Shown here: positions 1 through 9,056 of the stretch, piece by piece
How positions within the stretch are numbered: the stretch's first letter is position 1
Layout: each line of letters begins with the position of its first letter
Assembly: GCA_029558835.1 (NCBI GenBank)
Contig: JAKQDH010000178.1
Coordinates: 62,001 to 126,000 of the forward strand
Source: Planctomycetota bacterium
Lineage (GTDB): Bacteria > Planctomycetota > Phycisphaerae > UBA1845
Reading direction: 5' to 3'
Length of the DNA: 64,000 nt
Notes under the pieces: generated by a model
The model's input: the letters and a program-made list of their open reading frames with translations, nothing else
Databases searched by the model: none
What the model was told of the DNA's origin: nothing
Translations under genes and position numbers: made by a program

Positions 1-250
1 CCCGCTGGCCATGCCGGTAGAGCACAAGCCACACCGCCACGTCTACCGGCCCGAGCCGGACAAGGTCGCAATCGACAAACCCGTTCAGCAGCGCGAACCG
101 TCGCCGCACGGCACCGCCGCCCCGGCCGGGTTTCCGCTTCGGCTTCGGCTCGGCTTCTGTCGAAGCGCGCCCGTTGCGGCGTGCGGGGCGCTCGCCCAGG
201 TCCATCGGCGGGAGCACTTCGCCCGGCGGGATGATGCGCGGGTCGGTCAT
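1..250 (-). CDS. Partial HTH-type replication-associated protein (N-terminal part)
   Basis: The ATG at 250-248 opens a frame that runs off the left edge, leaving about 83 codons visible. A basic, proline-rich leader (residues 1-45) is followed by RRRFALLNGFVDCDL and VAVWLVLYRH. This hydrophobic/aromatic pattern resembles the start of the winged-helix proteins found beside DnaB-like genes on planctomycete plasmids and integrative elements. The start overlaps the stop of the upstream helicase gene in an ATGA arrangement, so the two were probably translationally coupled. The helix-turn-helix itself would lie outside the window, so the assignment is an inference from this short segment and its neighbour. 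Confidence 0.55.
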   Translation of the reverse strand, partial: MTDPRIIPPGEVLPPMDLGERPARRNGRASTEAEPKPKRKPGRGGGAVRRRFALLNGFVDCDLVRLGPVDVAVWLVLYRHGQR

Positions 251-1130
251 TCGTCGCCCCAGTCATCGTCCGCCGCCGCGGGTGTCGAGCCCCACAAGGC
301 CCGCAGCGATGCCGTGAGCTTACCGCGGTCCGCGGGCGTTGCCGCCCCCGGCTCGGTCGGGCGGAACGATTGAATGCACCGCTCGAAACGCAACTTCACG
401 TCCACTGGCTGGCCGTGCCGGTGTTTCAGGCAGCGCAGCGTCACGGCTTCGGGATCATCACGGCCCGGCACCAGCACGTAAGCCGTGTCGGCCCCGTATT
501 CGAGTTCGCTTGATTCGCGGAAGCTCGCCAAGCTCAGCCTGTCGCCTACGTAGGATGAACGCCCGCGCTTGTCTCTCGTCCGTGCCACCGCGGACACCGC
601 CAGCACCGCACAGCCGGCGTCCGCGAATTGGCGCAGGTAGTCCATCAAGGCATCGACCGAGCCGCGCTTATCGGCGTGCTCGCCTGGCGGGCGAATGCGT
701 TGCAGGGAGTCCAGCGTCAGCAACGCGCCGCCGAAGTCATCGGCCGTTGCGGCGATGTTGCCCAGGTCGAACGGCGGTTCGACGAACGCCAGCCGGTCGG
801 CCACAGATTCGAGCGTCGCAAGCCCGCGGTCGATGCGGTCGGCATGCTCAGCGCCGAGCTTTCGCTTGGCGATTGCGTCGAGCGGAACACCCGACAGTCG
901 GGCAAGCTGGCGGTCCAAGAGCACGGCCGCGGCCATCGACCGCCGGGTGGCCACCCCGGCTCCTGGCCGCGGCACGCACCCGTGTCCCTGTGGCGTGCGA
1001 CAGCACTGCCGCGGGGGAGGGAGGCGGGCTTGCCGTTATTCCGCCGGTTGGGCAACGGGGAGGACGCTTGACTTACCCAGACCACCGCCACGACAACCCC
1101 GCACTCGCCTAGAGGAGCCGTGCGAAGCTC
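247..1130 (-). pseudogene. DnaB-like replicative helicase/RecA-type ATPase, 5' part decayed
   Basis: The open part (975-247, GTG start possible) encodes about 242 residues with the late motifs of a DnaB-like ATPase: LLTLDSLQRI (Walker B-like), a sensor strand CAVLAVSAVAR, and the closing LRCLKHRHGQPVDVKLRFE. The Walker A-like GGGLGKSS is in the same frame further upstream (about 1,089-1,066), but an in-frame TAA at 1,038-1,036 separates the two halves and a further stop lies above it. The ATP-binding loop is therefore cut off from the rest. The 3' end overlaps the next gene by ATGA. The best reading is a degenerate plasmid, phage or integrative-element helicase. A sequencing error at the TAA is the alternative. 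Confidence 0.55.
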
Positions 1131-1190
1131 ACCACGTCCTTGCCCGCAGGGCGAGCGCCGCCTCGGTGCACCGTCCGGCCGGGTGCTCGC

Positions 1191-4100
1191 CTACTCGCCC
1201 GGACCGCTGAACCCGATCTGGAACTGGGCGACGTCGCGCAGGTCGACGTCGCCGTCCGTCTCGAAGTCAAACGCCTGCAAGTAGGTGGGCAGGCATGCCG
1301 GGACCGGGACTACCGGCAGTTGGTCGGGACCGGCCAGGCACTCGGTCAGGGCGTCGAAGTCATTCCAGTCGATGGCACCGTCGGCATTGAAGTCGCCCGC
1401 CCCGATAGCGTCGCATTCATCCGGAATTGCATTGTGGTTGCAGTCCAGGCTGGTTCCCGCGGCGATGTCCTGGGGGTCGGGGATGCCGTTGTCGTTGCAG
1501 TCGAAGCAACCCACGAGGGTGCGGAAGCAATTGTCACTCCCCGTGAGGCCGCCCGACAGGTAGCCGTTGCCATCGGGGTAGCAGAGCCCGGGCGCCGACG
1601 GCCAGGCCCAGCGGCTGGCGGTGACGGAAACCTCGATGACGTACGTTGCTTCGGGCTCCAGGTACACGGTTTGGGCGAACGGGAACAGTCGCCACCCGGC
1701 CCCCGTCGGCGTTACCTGCACCTGGCTGCCGGGAACGACCGGGCCGGTGATCGTCCCCGCACGGATCTTGACGGTGACCGGCACGGCCGGGCCGCCGGGG
1801 TTGAAGTCGTCCAGCAGCACCTCGACGCCGACATGGGCGCTGATGGCGGGCACGAACTCCTGGCCGATGGGCATGAAATAGTAGATGTTACGCACGGCGC
1901 CGTTGGGGGCGTCGCAGGCTTGGTCGGCGCATTCGTCCGGCGGCTCGCAGACGTCATCGACGCCGTTGCCGTCGCCATCGCCCAGACATTGAGAGTACGG
2001 TCCCTGCGGGAACCCGGCCGGCCAGCAATCCGCGGGCTCCGCCCAGGTGCAGCCGCCGTCGGTCAGGCAGCAGGCCTGCAAGTTCTGGCAGGCGTCATCG
2101 GACCCGTCGCCGTTGGCGTCGCCCAGGCACCAGGAGCCCGGGCCCAGCGGGATGCTGCCGAAGGGGCAATCGTCGGGGCGGGCGCTGGTGCACGTTCCTT
2201 CCGGCGCACAGCAGGCCTCCATGCCCTCGCAGGCGTCGTCCACGCCATTGCCGCCTTCGTCGCCAAGGCACACCGAACCCGCACCCTGCGGCACACCATC
2301 AGGCAGGCACTCGTCGGGTGGCAGGTCGGCGCATGCTCCTTCGCCCAGGCAACACGCTTCCAGGCAGACCAGCGCGGCACAGTCGGAGCCCGGTCCCTGG
2401 GTGCGCCCGCCGGCAGCCACGCAACAGGGCGGCTCCAGCATGGCGCAGGTTCCGCCGTCCAGACAGCAGGCCTCCTCCTCTCCGGCGCACAAGTCCTCCG
2501 ACCCCAGGGGGGTGCCGCCGCGGGCGATGCAGTCATACAGGTCGGTATTGACGCACTGAGCAGCGGGCTCCGGCAGGCAGCAGGCTTGGCACTGCACTGC
2601 GAGTGCCCCCAGCAAGCCGCACAGCGGTTGCTGCTGGGGCGCGCACGATGAACCCGCCTGCAAGTGGTAGTTGCCCGTGGTTGTCGGCGCCGCGCTATAC
2701 GCAACTGGATCACAGAACAGCGGGTCGCCGTGGATGTTGTTGGCACCCGTTTCCGCGCACGCCGGGTCCAACTGTTTCCCGTCCTGCTGCGTGTCGCTGC
2801 AATTCAGCACGATCGAGCCCGTGCTGCAATACCAGTTGTCGCCCTCGCCGCCGGCACCGTTGCCCCAGACGATCGAGTTGTCCATGTCGATCTGGCCGGT
2901 TTGGCAAATGCCGCCGCCGTTGTTGTCGGCGAAGTTGCCGGCGATCGTGGAGGAGACGATGGTCGCCGAGGCGTCGTCTAGGCAGATACCGCCGCCGTCG
3001 GTCTGGGCGTAGTTGCCGCTGATGACGCAGCCAGCGATGGTAGGCTCGGCACCGTTGGCGCAGTAGATGCCGCCGCCGAAGTGAGCCGTCGGACCAATAG
3101 CGGCGTTGCCGGTGATGATGCAGCGGCGGATCGTCGGTGAGGTGCCTGAACAGTAGATGGCGCCGCCGCGCGTGGCCACGCCGTTGCGGATGGTGACGCC
3201 GGCGAGCACTGATGCCGGGCCTTCACCGGAGATGAACTTGACTGCCCGCCAGCCCGAGTTCTCACAGTCAATGACGCAGGCGGCGGGGTTGCTGCTTTGC
3301 GCTTGCACCGTGACGGCCTTGCCTGAGTAATCAATGTCTCGATTGCCCTCGCCGGTGAACGTCGCCTCGCACAGGCAGATCACGTCGCCGTCGGCGGCCG
3401 CGTTGATGGCGGCCTGGATGGTGACGAAATCGCCCGTGCCGTCGGGACATACGGTGTAGGTGCAGCTCTCGCTGCCGGAAACATGCTCATAGACGACGGT
3501 CGCGCTGTCGGTGTACCAGACCAGTTCCGGCTGACCGTCGGCGTCGAGGTCACTGGAGATCAGGCGTTCGCGGCCCTGGCCGGTGACGGCACCGTCCAGT
3601 GACCAGACCATCTGCAAGGTGTTGTCGGCGACGCCGGTGAACACGGCCGTCAAGCTGGAGGCGGCCTGGAAGAGCAGGTCGCTGTAGCCGTCGCCGGTGG
3701 CGTCGCCGGTGACCACCCCGCCGTCGAAACAGAGATTACACGTGGCCGTGTACTCGTGGCTCCACACCAGCTCGTATTCGTCGTTGCCGACGGCTTCATA
3801 CATCCAGACCACAAAGACGACCGGCTCGGTGAAGCCGCCGTGCCCGGTGACGACGACGAAGTCCGGCAGGCCGTCGCGGTCCAGGTCGCCGCCTTCGCTC
3901 ACCCAGTAGCCGTTGGGGTCGGGCAGCCAGTCGCTGGTCCACGTGTCGACATAGTTGTTGTTGCCCTGGGCTTCGACGATGTGGATGCGGACGGCGTCGC
4001 TCACTTCGGGCACAGCGATCTCGCGGAAGCCGTCGCCGTCGAGGTCGCCGACGCCGACGCAGCCGGAGACCGCATATTCGGGTCCGTAGTTGCCGCCGTA

Positions 4101-4880
4101 CACTTCCCGATACGTGTCGTCGGCGAAGGCCTCATAGACGGCCACCGAGCGGTCGCTGGTGCCCTGGTGGCTGCAAATGACGTCGTTCACGCCGTCCTGG
4201 TCGATGTCGGCGACGCGCAGGTGCGTATAGTGAGTGTTCTCCACGCCGGTATGGTGCTCGGCCGTGGCGACGGAGGGATAGGTGTAGAGGTTCGGCTGCT
4301 CGTAGAAGACCAGGTACGGGTCGCCAGCGATGCCGGCCTTCCAGATGATCTCCTGCAAACCGTCGTTGTCGGTATCACCGATTCCGAGGAACCAGGTCAT
4401 CTGCCCGCTGGGCGGCGGCGCGCTGTGCACGTGGACGAACGGGTTGCGGCCCTGCGCTTCCCACACGTGCACTGCCCCGTCGTAAGCGAACCAGAGTTCC
4501 TTGTGTCCGTCGTGGTCGACGTCGCCTTCCCAGATGTTCGAATCGCCTTTGGGCAGCGTGGCGAGCAGGACGTAACTGTCGCGCGTGGGTGGTGCCGGCT
4601 GCGCTGGCCGACGCGATGTCGACAGGCCGTTCTGGTTGTCGAGGCCCGCTGGCCGCGGCCCGCGCCGCCAGACGACCGTGCGCTCAGCGTCCATGGCTTC
4701 CATGACACCGCGCTGCGGGTCAGTCTCGATCTGCAATGCCCCTGCCGTCGCCGCCGACGGGGTCGCACCAGCAGGGACTGCCGAGTGGCCTTGGGGCGAC
4801 GCAACTGCGGTTGGGTTCGATTCCGCCGGCCCAGCCGGCGCCAGCAACATCAGGCCTGCGATACAGACAGCGATCGCCAT
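1191..4880 (-). CDS. Secreted FG-GAP / beta-helix / Cys-repeat protein with dockerin-like C-terminus
   Basis: A 1,229-residue exported protein. It has an N-terminal signal peptide (hydrophobic to about residue 20) and then FG-GAP/VCBS-type repeats (about 100-460) with recurring D.DGDG..E calcium-loop motifs. A right-handed beta-helix follows (about 480-735; repeated GGGIYC, GNYA and TIAG turns). After that come four or five ACC...G.C repeats (about 755-1,000), a beta-sandwich segment, and a dockerin-like pair of loops (GDFNADGAIDWNDF and FETDGDVDLRDV) at the end. The start has an SD (GGAGGG) about 7 bases upstream. It is probably a surface or extracellular-matrix protein; no catalytic residues were seen. 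The downstream neighbour is the decayed helicase. Confidence 0.85.
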   Translation of the reverse strand: MAIAVCIAGLMLLAPAGPAESNPTAVASPQGHSAVPAGATPSAATAGALQIETDPQRGVMEAMDAERTVVWRRGPRPAGLDNQNGLSTSRRPAQPAPPTRDSYVLLATLPKGDSNIWEGDVDHDGHKELWFAYDGAVHVWEAQGRNPFVHVHSAPPPSGQMTWFLGIGDTDNDGLQEIIWKAGIAGDPYLVFYEQPNLYTYPSVATAEHHTGVENTHYTHLRVADIDQDGVNDVICSHQGTSDRSVAVYEAFADDTYREVYGGNYGPEYAVSGCVGVGDLDGDGFREIAVPEVSDAVRIHIVEAQGNNNYVDTWTSDWLPDPNGYWVSEGGDLDRDGLPDFVVVTGHGGFTEPVVFVVWMYEAVGNDEYELVWSHEYTATCNLCFDGGVVTGDATGDGYSDLLFQAASSLTAVFTGVADNTLQMVWSLDGAVTGQGRERLISSDLDADGQPELVWYTDSATVVYEHVSGSESCTYTVCPDGTGDFVTIQAAINAAADGDVICLCEATFTGEGNRDIDYSGKAVTVQAQSSNPAACVIDCENSGWRAVKFISGEGPASVLAGVTIRNGVATRGGAIYCSGTSPTIRRCIITGNAAIGPTAHFGGGIYCANGAEPTIAGCVISGNYAQTDGGGICLDDASATIVSSTIAGNFADNNGGGICQTGQIDMDNSIVWGNGAGGEGDNWYCSTGSIVLNCSDTQQDGKQLDPACAETGANNIHGDPLFCDPVAYSAAPTTTGNYHLQAGSSCAPQQQPLCGLLGALAVQCQACCLPEPAAQCVNTDLYDCIARGGTPLGSEDLCAGEEEACCLDGGTCAMLEPPCCVAAGGRTQGPGSDCAALVCLEACCLGEGACADLPPDECLPDGVPQGAGSVCLGDEGGNGVDDACEGMEACCAPEGTCTSARPDDCPFGSIPLGPGSWCLGDANGDGSDDACQNLQACCLTDGGCTWAEPADCWPAGFPQGPYSQCLGDGDGNGVDDVCEPPDECADQACDAPNGAVRNIYYFMPIGQEFVPAISAHVGVEVLLDDFNPGGPAVPVTVKIRAGTITGPVVPGSQVQVTPTGAGWRLFPFAQTVYLEPEATYVIEVSVTASRWAWPSAPGLCYPDGNGYLSGGLTGSDNCFRTLVGCFDCNDNGIPDPQDIAAGTSLDCNHNAIPDECDAIGAGDFNADGAIDWNDFDALTECLAGPDQLPVVPVPACLPTYLQAFDFETDGDVDLRDVAQFQIGFSGPGE

Positions 4881-5310
4881 GTTCGTCCCTCCGGTGTTTT
4901 CTGTTCAATGATGTTGCAGCACCCCGGTTGTTAAGCACGGTAGCCAGGTGGGCAGGTTTTGGTCCTACTCAGCCCGCTACCATTCGTCGTGGAGCCCATT
5001 GTATCCGGATAGCACTACGGAGTGCAAGGACGTTGCGCATTCACACTTCAGCCAGTCTGCTGCGGTTGCGCGCTGCAGTCGAAGGGCGGTAGCCCGAGCT
5101 CCGCCTGGCGATGTCGCGCTTGGGGGCAGGCGCGTTCGGAGAAGGACGCGATATCCGCACAGGTATGGCGACGCCCTCCGCGGCAGCGGCCGCTGCAACC
5201 GGATGCGGCCTGACCCTTCGCCGCCCTGCGTTGGCCGAGACGGCCGTGGCCGGTGCCCGCCGGCTCTTCGACAGGGCCTCAGACCGGGCAGGGCTGCAGC
5301 ATGGCGTTGT
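4881..5310. other. Intergenic region, nothing recognised
   Basis: This 430-base gap lies between two minus-strand genes. Apart from the SD and leader of the gene ending at 1,191, I see no gene, clear hairpin or repeat copy. Overlapping ORFs here have no recognisable protein pattern. Confidence 0.4.
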
Positions 5311-8300
5311 CTACTTTGCCGGGCCCGTAAAGGCATTCTGGAAGGCAGCGAAGTCGCGCAGATCGCATTGGCAGTCCTCGTTGCCGTCCATCCGGATGCA
5401 CTCGGAGGTTGCGAACACGTCCGGGCCGCTGAGGCACGCGGTCACGCCCGCGATGTCCTCGATACTGATCCAGCCGTCCCGGTTATCATCGAAACTGGCC
5501 ACGGGCAGCGCAACGAACAACGCAACGGGCTCGCCCTGCAACTGGGCGATGAAACCTACCTCCCCGGAATCATTGATGCTCACGTCGTTGCGGTTGTCCG
5601 GGCCGACCACCTGGACCAGCGTATCGTCGATGTAGGTGGTATCAGCGATGGCAACCGGCGTCCGGTTGACGAAGATGCCGTCCGTCCCGAGTAGTGTCGC
5701 CAGATAGGCCACGTCGCCTTCGTTGTTGATGGCGTGGGTGACGATATCCACCACCGGGTGGCCGCTCAGGGAGTCATAGGGACCCACCACGTACGTTTGC
5801 GTTCCGCCCGGAAGGTAGTGAAACAGCATGGCGCCATGCTCGGCAGCACCGAGATAGTACACGTTCCCGGCAGCGTCGCGTCGAGGGTCGCCCACGTACA
5901 GGACCGGATGCCCGTCAATAGTGTCACCCGTGCGAGCGATCACAGCACTTGGCGTCAAAATGGCGAACTGACCATTCTCGGCTCTTACAACGGGGACGCC
6001 GTCATCGCCGTAACCATTGACCGAGGCCGGCTGTATACTGTCTATATGAAAGCCATCGATGATGTCACCGTCGGAGATCAGCGGTGTGAGTGTGGCTGTG
6101 CTCCAGGCAACGTCGTACAAGGTGGTCTGGGCGCCGATCTCCAGCGTGCCCAGGGTAAGGAAGTGCCCGGTATCATTGCAGTCAATGTAGTCCCAGTCGT
6201 CCAGGGTCTCGAACGTGACCACACCGGCGGGCCCCTCGGAAGCGTATAACGTGTCATTCACGAAGACCGCCGGGCCGACGTCAACAACGTAGGCTGCCAA
6301 ATAGCGGTTGCCCTGAGCGTCCCACGCAGGCATTCCAAGCATGTCGATCTCGTACCCGGCAATCAGGGTGCCGTGTCCGATTACGTCGAAGCCGCCCTGG
6401 GGCTTTTCGATGAAGACGGCGTCCGTCACGCCATCCCAGGCCTGGAAGACCACCCGCCCGTCTTCGTCGAGCATAAGACGGCGAAGCGTGTCGACAGTAT
6501 GGCCCTCGACCAGATCACCTTCGGTAACGACGCGCCGGTACGTGAACGGCGGATCGTTGAGCGGGGGCTCCGGGCAGCCCGCCCCGTACGCCCGCGCCCA
6601 GCCATCGCGCGTGACCACGTACAACATCCCGTCAGGACCGATCGCGGGCGGTGCCAGCAGGTAGTCCGCGGTGTCGAACTCAAGACGCCAGAGCTCTGCG
6701 CCGTTTGTCGGTGCCAGCGCGATAAGGTAGAGCCCGTCGGAAAAGAGAATCGTGCCCTCCCCGTCCACTACCGGTGCCACGGGATCCCCGCCTTCGATAG
6801 TGTCCACAAAGCGCCACAGCTCGGCCCCGGCAGCGGAGACGGCCACCAGGACGGGCTCACCAGCCAGAGTCTTCGGGCTGACGTAGCACGTACCGTCAAC
6901 CGCGATGGCCGGCGAGGGCGCAGCGTTGGGATTCCTCAGGCCGGGTAGCGGCAACGTCCACTTTTCCGTCCCGTCGGGGTGCACCGCCACCACGTAGTTG
7001 TCGGCGGCGCAGAAGTACACCGTGCCATCGGCGGCCACCGCAGGCGCCCCGGCCAGGCCCGGTCCGGGGTACGTCCACAGCACGCTGCCGTCGGCGGGAT
7101 CGAGCTTGCGCAGCAGCTCCCATCTTGTTGTATACACTCCGCCGTCCTGGCCCACCGCCAACGGACCATTGGCCAGCCCACCGCCCGGAAACTCCCAGTC
7201 CAACTCGCAGGATGGAGTGATCTTCCGCACGTTCGCGATATAACAGTTACCATTTGAGTCCAGTGCGCCCGGCCAGACGCTGGTGTACTCGCCGCAGAGA
7301 GCGCTGCCATCCTCCCCGCTGCGGATTTGGCCGCCGAACCAGATGTTCCCATCCCGCCGCACCGAAACCGAAGCACAGTCCGACGCCATCGGATCGTACT
7401 GCCATTTGAGCCCGCCGTTGGGATAAATGGCGGTCAGCTTGTAGTTGTAGACATAGATCGTACCGTCGGGGCCCAGCGTCGGAGACTGAGCATAGTGGTC
7501 ATCGGCGAGCTTGGTGCTCCAGAGGCGCACCGGACTGGGCGGGACGACCGCCTCGGTGCGTCCGGTGCGTTGGGCGTCGTGCTGGTACGTTGACCAGCCG
7601 GCAGCCGGGTACGCGGCGGCCTCGCACGCGTCGAACGTGCAGAAGCTGTCGGGACCGTTGAAGGTTCCATCCATCGCCGTGCACTCGGCTTCCGTCACCA
7701 CCGAGCAGTCCATGTCCACGCAGCACGCCCCGACCGGCACGCAGACGAAATCATGCAGAATGGCGTAGAAGATGTGCCGGGTCGTGGAATCCTGTCCCTG
7801 CCAGACCAGGCGATCGCCGTCGATCGCCGGCTCGTTGTCCGTGTAGGTGTTGTCCGTGATCTGGTACTCGACGCCGCCACACAGGACAAAAATCTCCAGG
7901 TCGTTGCCGTCGTTACGAGCGAAGGCAACCAGGGAGCCTGAAACGTCCGGTTCTATATCGTAAACGTTATTGGAGGTCAGCGCGCGCGTGCCCGCGGTAG
8001 CGTCCCAGGCCCAGATCTCGGCACTTTGGCTTGGACCGCTTGCGGCGTACCAGACCACCGTCTGTCCATCGGTCTCCGGCCGCACGTCGGAGTAGCTGTT
8101 GCTGGTGAGAGGGAACTGTGTGCCATTGTGCCAGTAGTAGATCTCGTTCTGCGAAGACCCGCCGTATTCCCAGACGACGAGGTCGTCGTGCACGCGCGGG
8201 TACTGGTCGCCGCCGTTAACTGCGGTGATGTGCGTGGTGGAGGAGCCGTCGTAGTATACGATGTAGTACGTGCTCTCCATCCAGACGATGCCGCTGCCGC

Positions 8301-8700
8301 CGATATCCGCAAAGCGATCGTCGACGGTGTTGTTCGTCAACGTCGTAATGGTACCGGCTTCCCAGAGCTGAATCTCGAAATCGGTGGAGGAGCCGGTCTT
8401 GTTCTCCCAGACCACCCGGTCCTGATCAATGCGCGGAGCAAAGGCACGGGTGCCGACGGAAATCTGCACGGGGGCAGGGTCCCCTTCCGCCCACTTCATG
8501 ATCGCCGCCTGATTGGTGCCGAGGTTGCGCTGCCAGACATACGTCGTGCCACTGACGGCCGGCGCGTAGTCCGACACCGAGCCAGTGGTAAGCTGATAGG
8601 TCTCCCACCACGGATCGCCGCGTGCGATGGACGGATGGATGCTCGTTACCAGGGTGAAAAGCAGACCGCAGCAGATGAGGAGATTCGGTAGACGTCTCAC
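5311..8700 (-). CDS. Secreted two-propeller protein (TolB-like plus PQQ-like) with dockerin-like C-terminus
   Basis: An exported 1,129-residue protein. A signal peptide (about residues 1-27, ending near SIARG) leads into TolB/PD40-type propeller blades (about 30-325; recurring D...P.VSG and VVW patterns). A short CC-rich segment (GACCVDMDC) follows. A second propeller of PQQ-like blades (about 375-720) starts with WSTYQHDAQRTGRT and carries repeated GPDGTIYV and AVAADGTVYF strands. The next region (about 730-1,055) has repeated G..I.G...D...DAAGNVYY strands. The last 65 residues are dockerin-like (DDNRDGWISIEDI, DGNEDCQCDLRDF). No enzymatic residues are obvious. It is probably a cell-surface scaffold or binding protein. 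Confidence 0.82.
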   Translation of the reverse strand: MRRLPNLLICCGLLFTLVTSIHPSIARGDPWWETYQLTTGSVSDYAPAVSGTTYVWQRNLGTNQAAIMKWAEGDPAPVQISVGTRAFAPRIDQDRVVWENKTGSSTDFEIQLWEAGTITTLTNNTVDDRFADIGGSGIVWMESTYYIVYYDGSSTTHITAVNGGDQYPRVHDDLVVWEYGGSSQNEIYYWHNGTQFPLTSNSYSDVRPETDGQTVVWYAASGPSQSAEIWAWDATAGTRALTSNNVYDIEPDVSGSLVAFARNDGNDLEIFVLCGGVEYQITDNTYTDNEPAIDGDRLVWQGQDSTTRHIFYAILHDFVCVPVGACCVDMDCSVVTEAECTAMDGTFNGPDSFCTFDACEAAAYPAAGWSTYQHDAQRTGRTEAVVPPSPVRLWSTKLADDHYAQSPTLGPDGTIYVYNYKLTAIYPNGGLKWQYDPMASDCASVSVRRDGNIWFGGQIRSGEDGSALCGEYTSVWPGALDSNGNCYIANVRKITPSCELDWEFPGGGLANGPLAVGQDGGVYTTRWELLRKLDPADGSVLWTYPGPGLAGAPAVAADGTVYFCAADNYVVAVHPDGTEKWTLPLPGLRNPNAAPSPAIAVDGTCYVSPKTLAGEPVLVAVSAAGAELWRFVDTIEGGDPVAPVVDGEGTILFSDGLYLIALAPTNGAELWRLEFDTADYLLAPPAIGPDGMLYVVTRDGWARAYGAGCPEPPLNDPPFTYRRVVTEGDLVEGHTVDTLRRLMLDEDGRVVFQAWDGVTDAVFIEKPQGGFDVIGHGTLIAGYEIDMLGMPAWDAQGNRYLAAYVVDVGPAVFVNDTLYASEGPAGVVTFETLDDWDYIDCNDTGHFLTLGTLEIGAQTTLYDVAWSTATLTPLISDGDIIDGFHIDSIQPASVNGYGDDGVPVVRAENGQFAILTPSAVIARTGDTIDGHPVLYVGDPRRDAAGNVYYLGAAEHGAMLFHYLPGGTQTYVVGPYDSLSGHPVVDIVTHAINNEGDVAYLATLLGTDGIFVNRTPVAIADTTYIDDTLVQVVGPDNRNDVSINDSGEVGFIAQLQGEPVALFVALPVASFDDNRDGWISIEDIAGVTACLSGPDVFATSECIRMDGNEDCQCDLRDFAAFQNAFTGPAK

Positions 8701-9056
8701 GAGGGCACCCCCCCTTCAGGATTGCGCCGACCGTCGCTGTTCGAACAGCGGAAGGGCCATGCAACTGTACAATGTACCTGGCGCGCGGTCTCGGCACAAG
8801 GGTTGCCTTCGCCCGGCCGATCGCGACGTGTTTGTGGCGGGGGGTATCTGCGCGTGAACCTGTTGCTTCTTGGTAGGGAACCCGGCCCCGGGTAGAGGGA
8901 CGGCAGGCGTTCGCGTTCAAGCCGAACTGAAACCGCCGGCGGCGATCCTCAGCGCGACCGCCGTATTGGAGGGCGGGGATGGGTGGGACGCCACGAGGGC
9001 TGCGTAGCGTCGCTCGCTGTGTCAACCGCTACGTTTACGCCCCGTCTCAGGTCGAA
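8701..9056. other. Intergenic region with no gene recognised
   Basis: This 356-base gap lies between two minus-strand genes. It holds the candidate promoter near 8,771-8,799 and the small palindrome GTACAATGTAC near 8,768. Nothing else was recognised. Confidence 0.4.
8771..8799 (-). promoter_or_regulatory. Candidate sigma-70-type promoter for the propeller gene
   Basis: Read on the minus strand, TTGTGC (8,799-8,794) and TACATT (8,776-8,771) are separated by exactly 17 bases and lie about 70 bases upstream of the start at 8,700. The hexamers match the consensus at 3/6 and 4/6 positions, so this is a spacing-supported guess only. Confidence 0.3.
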
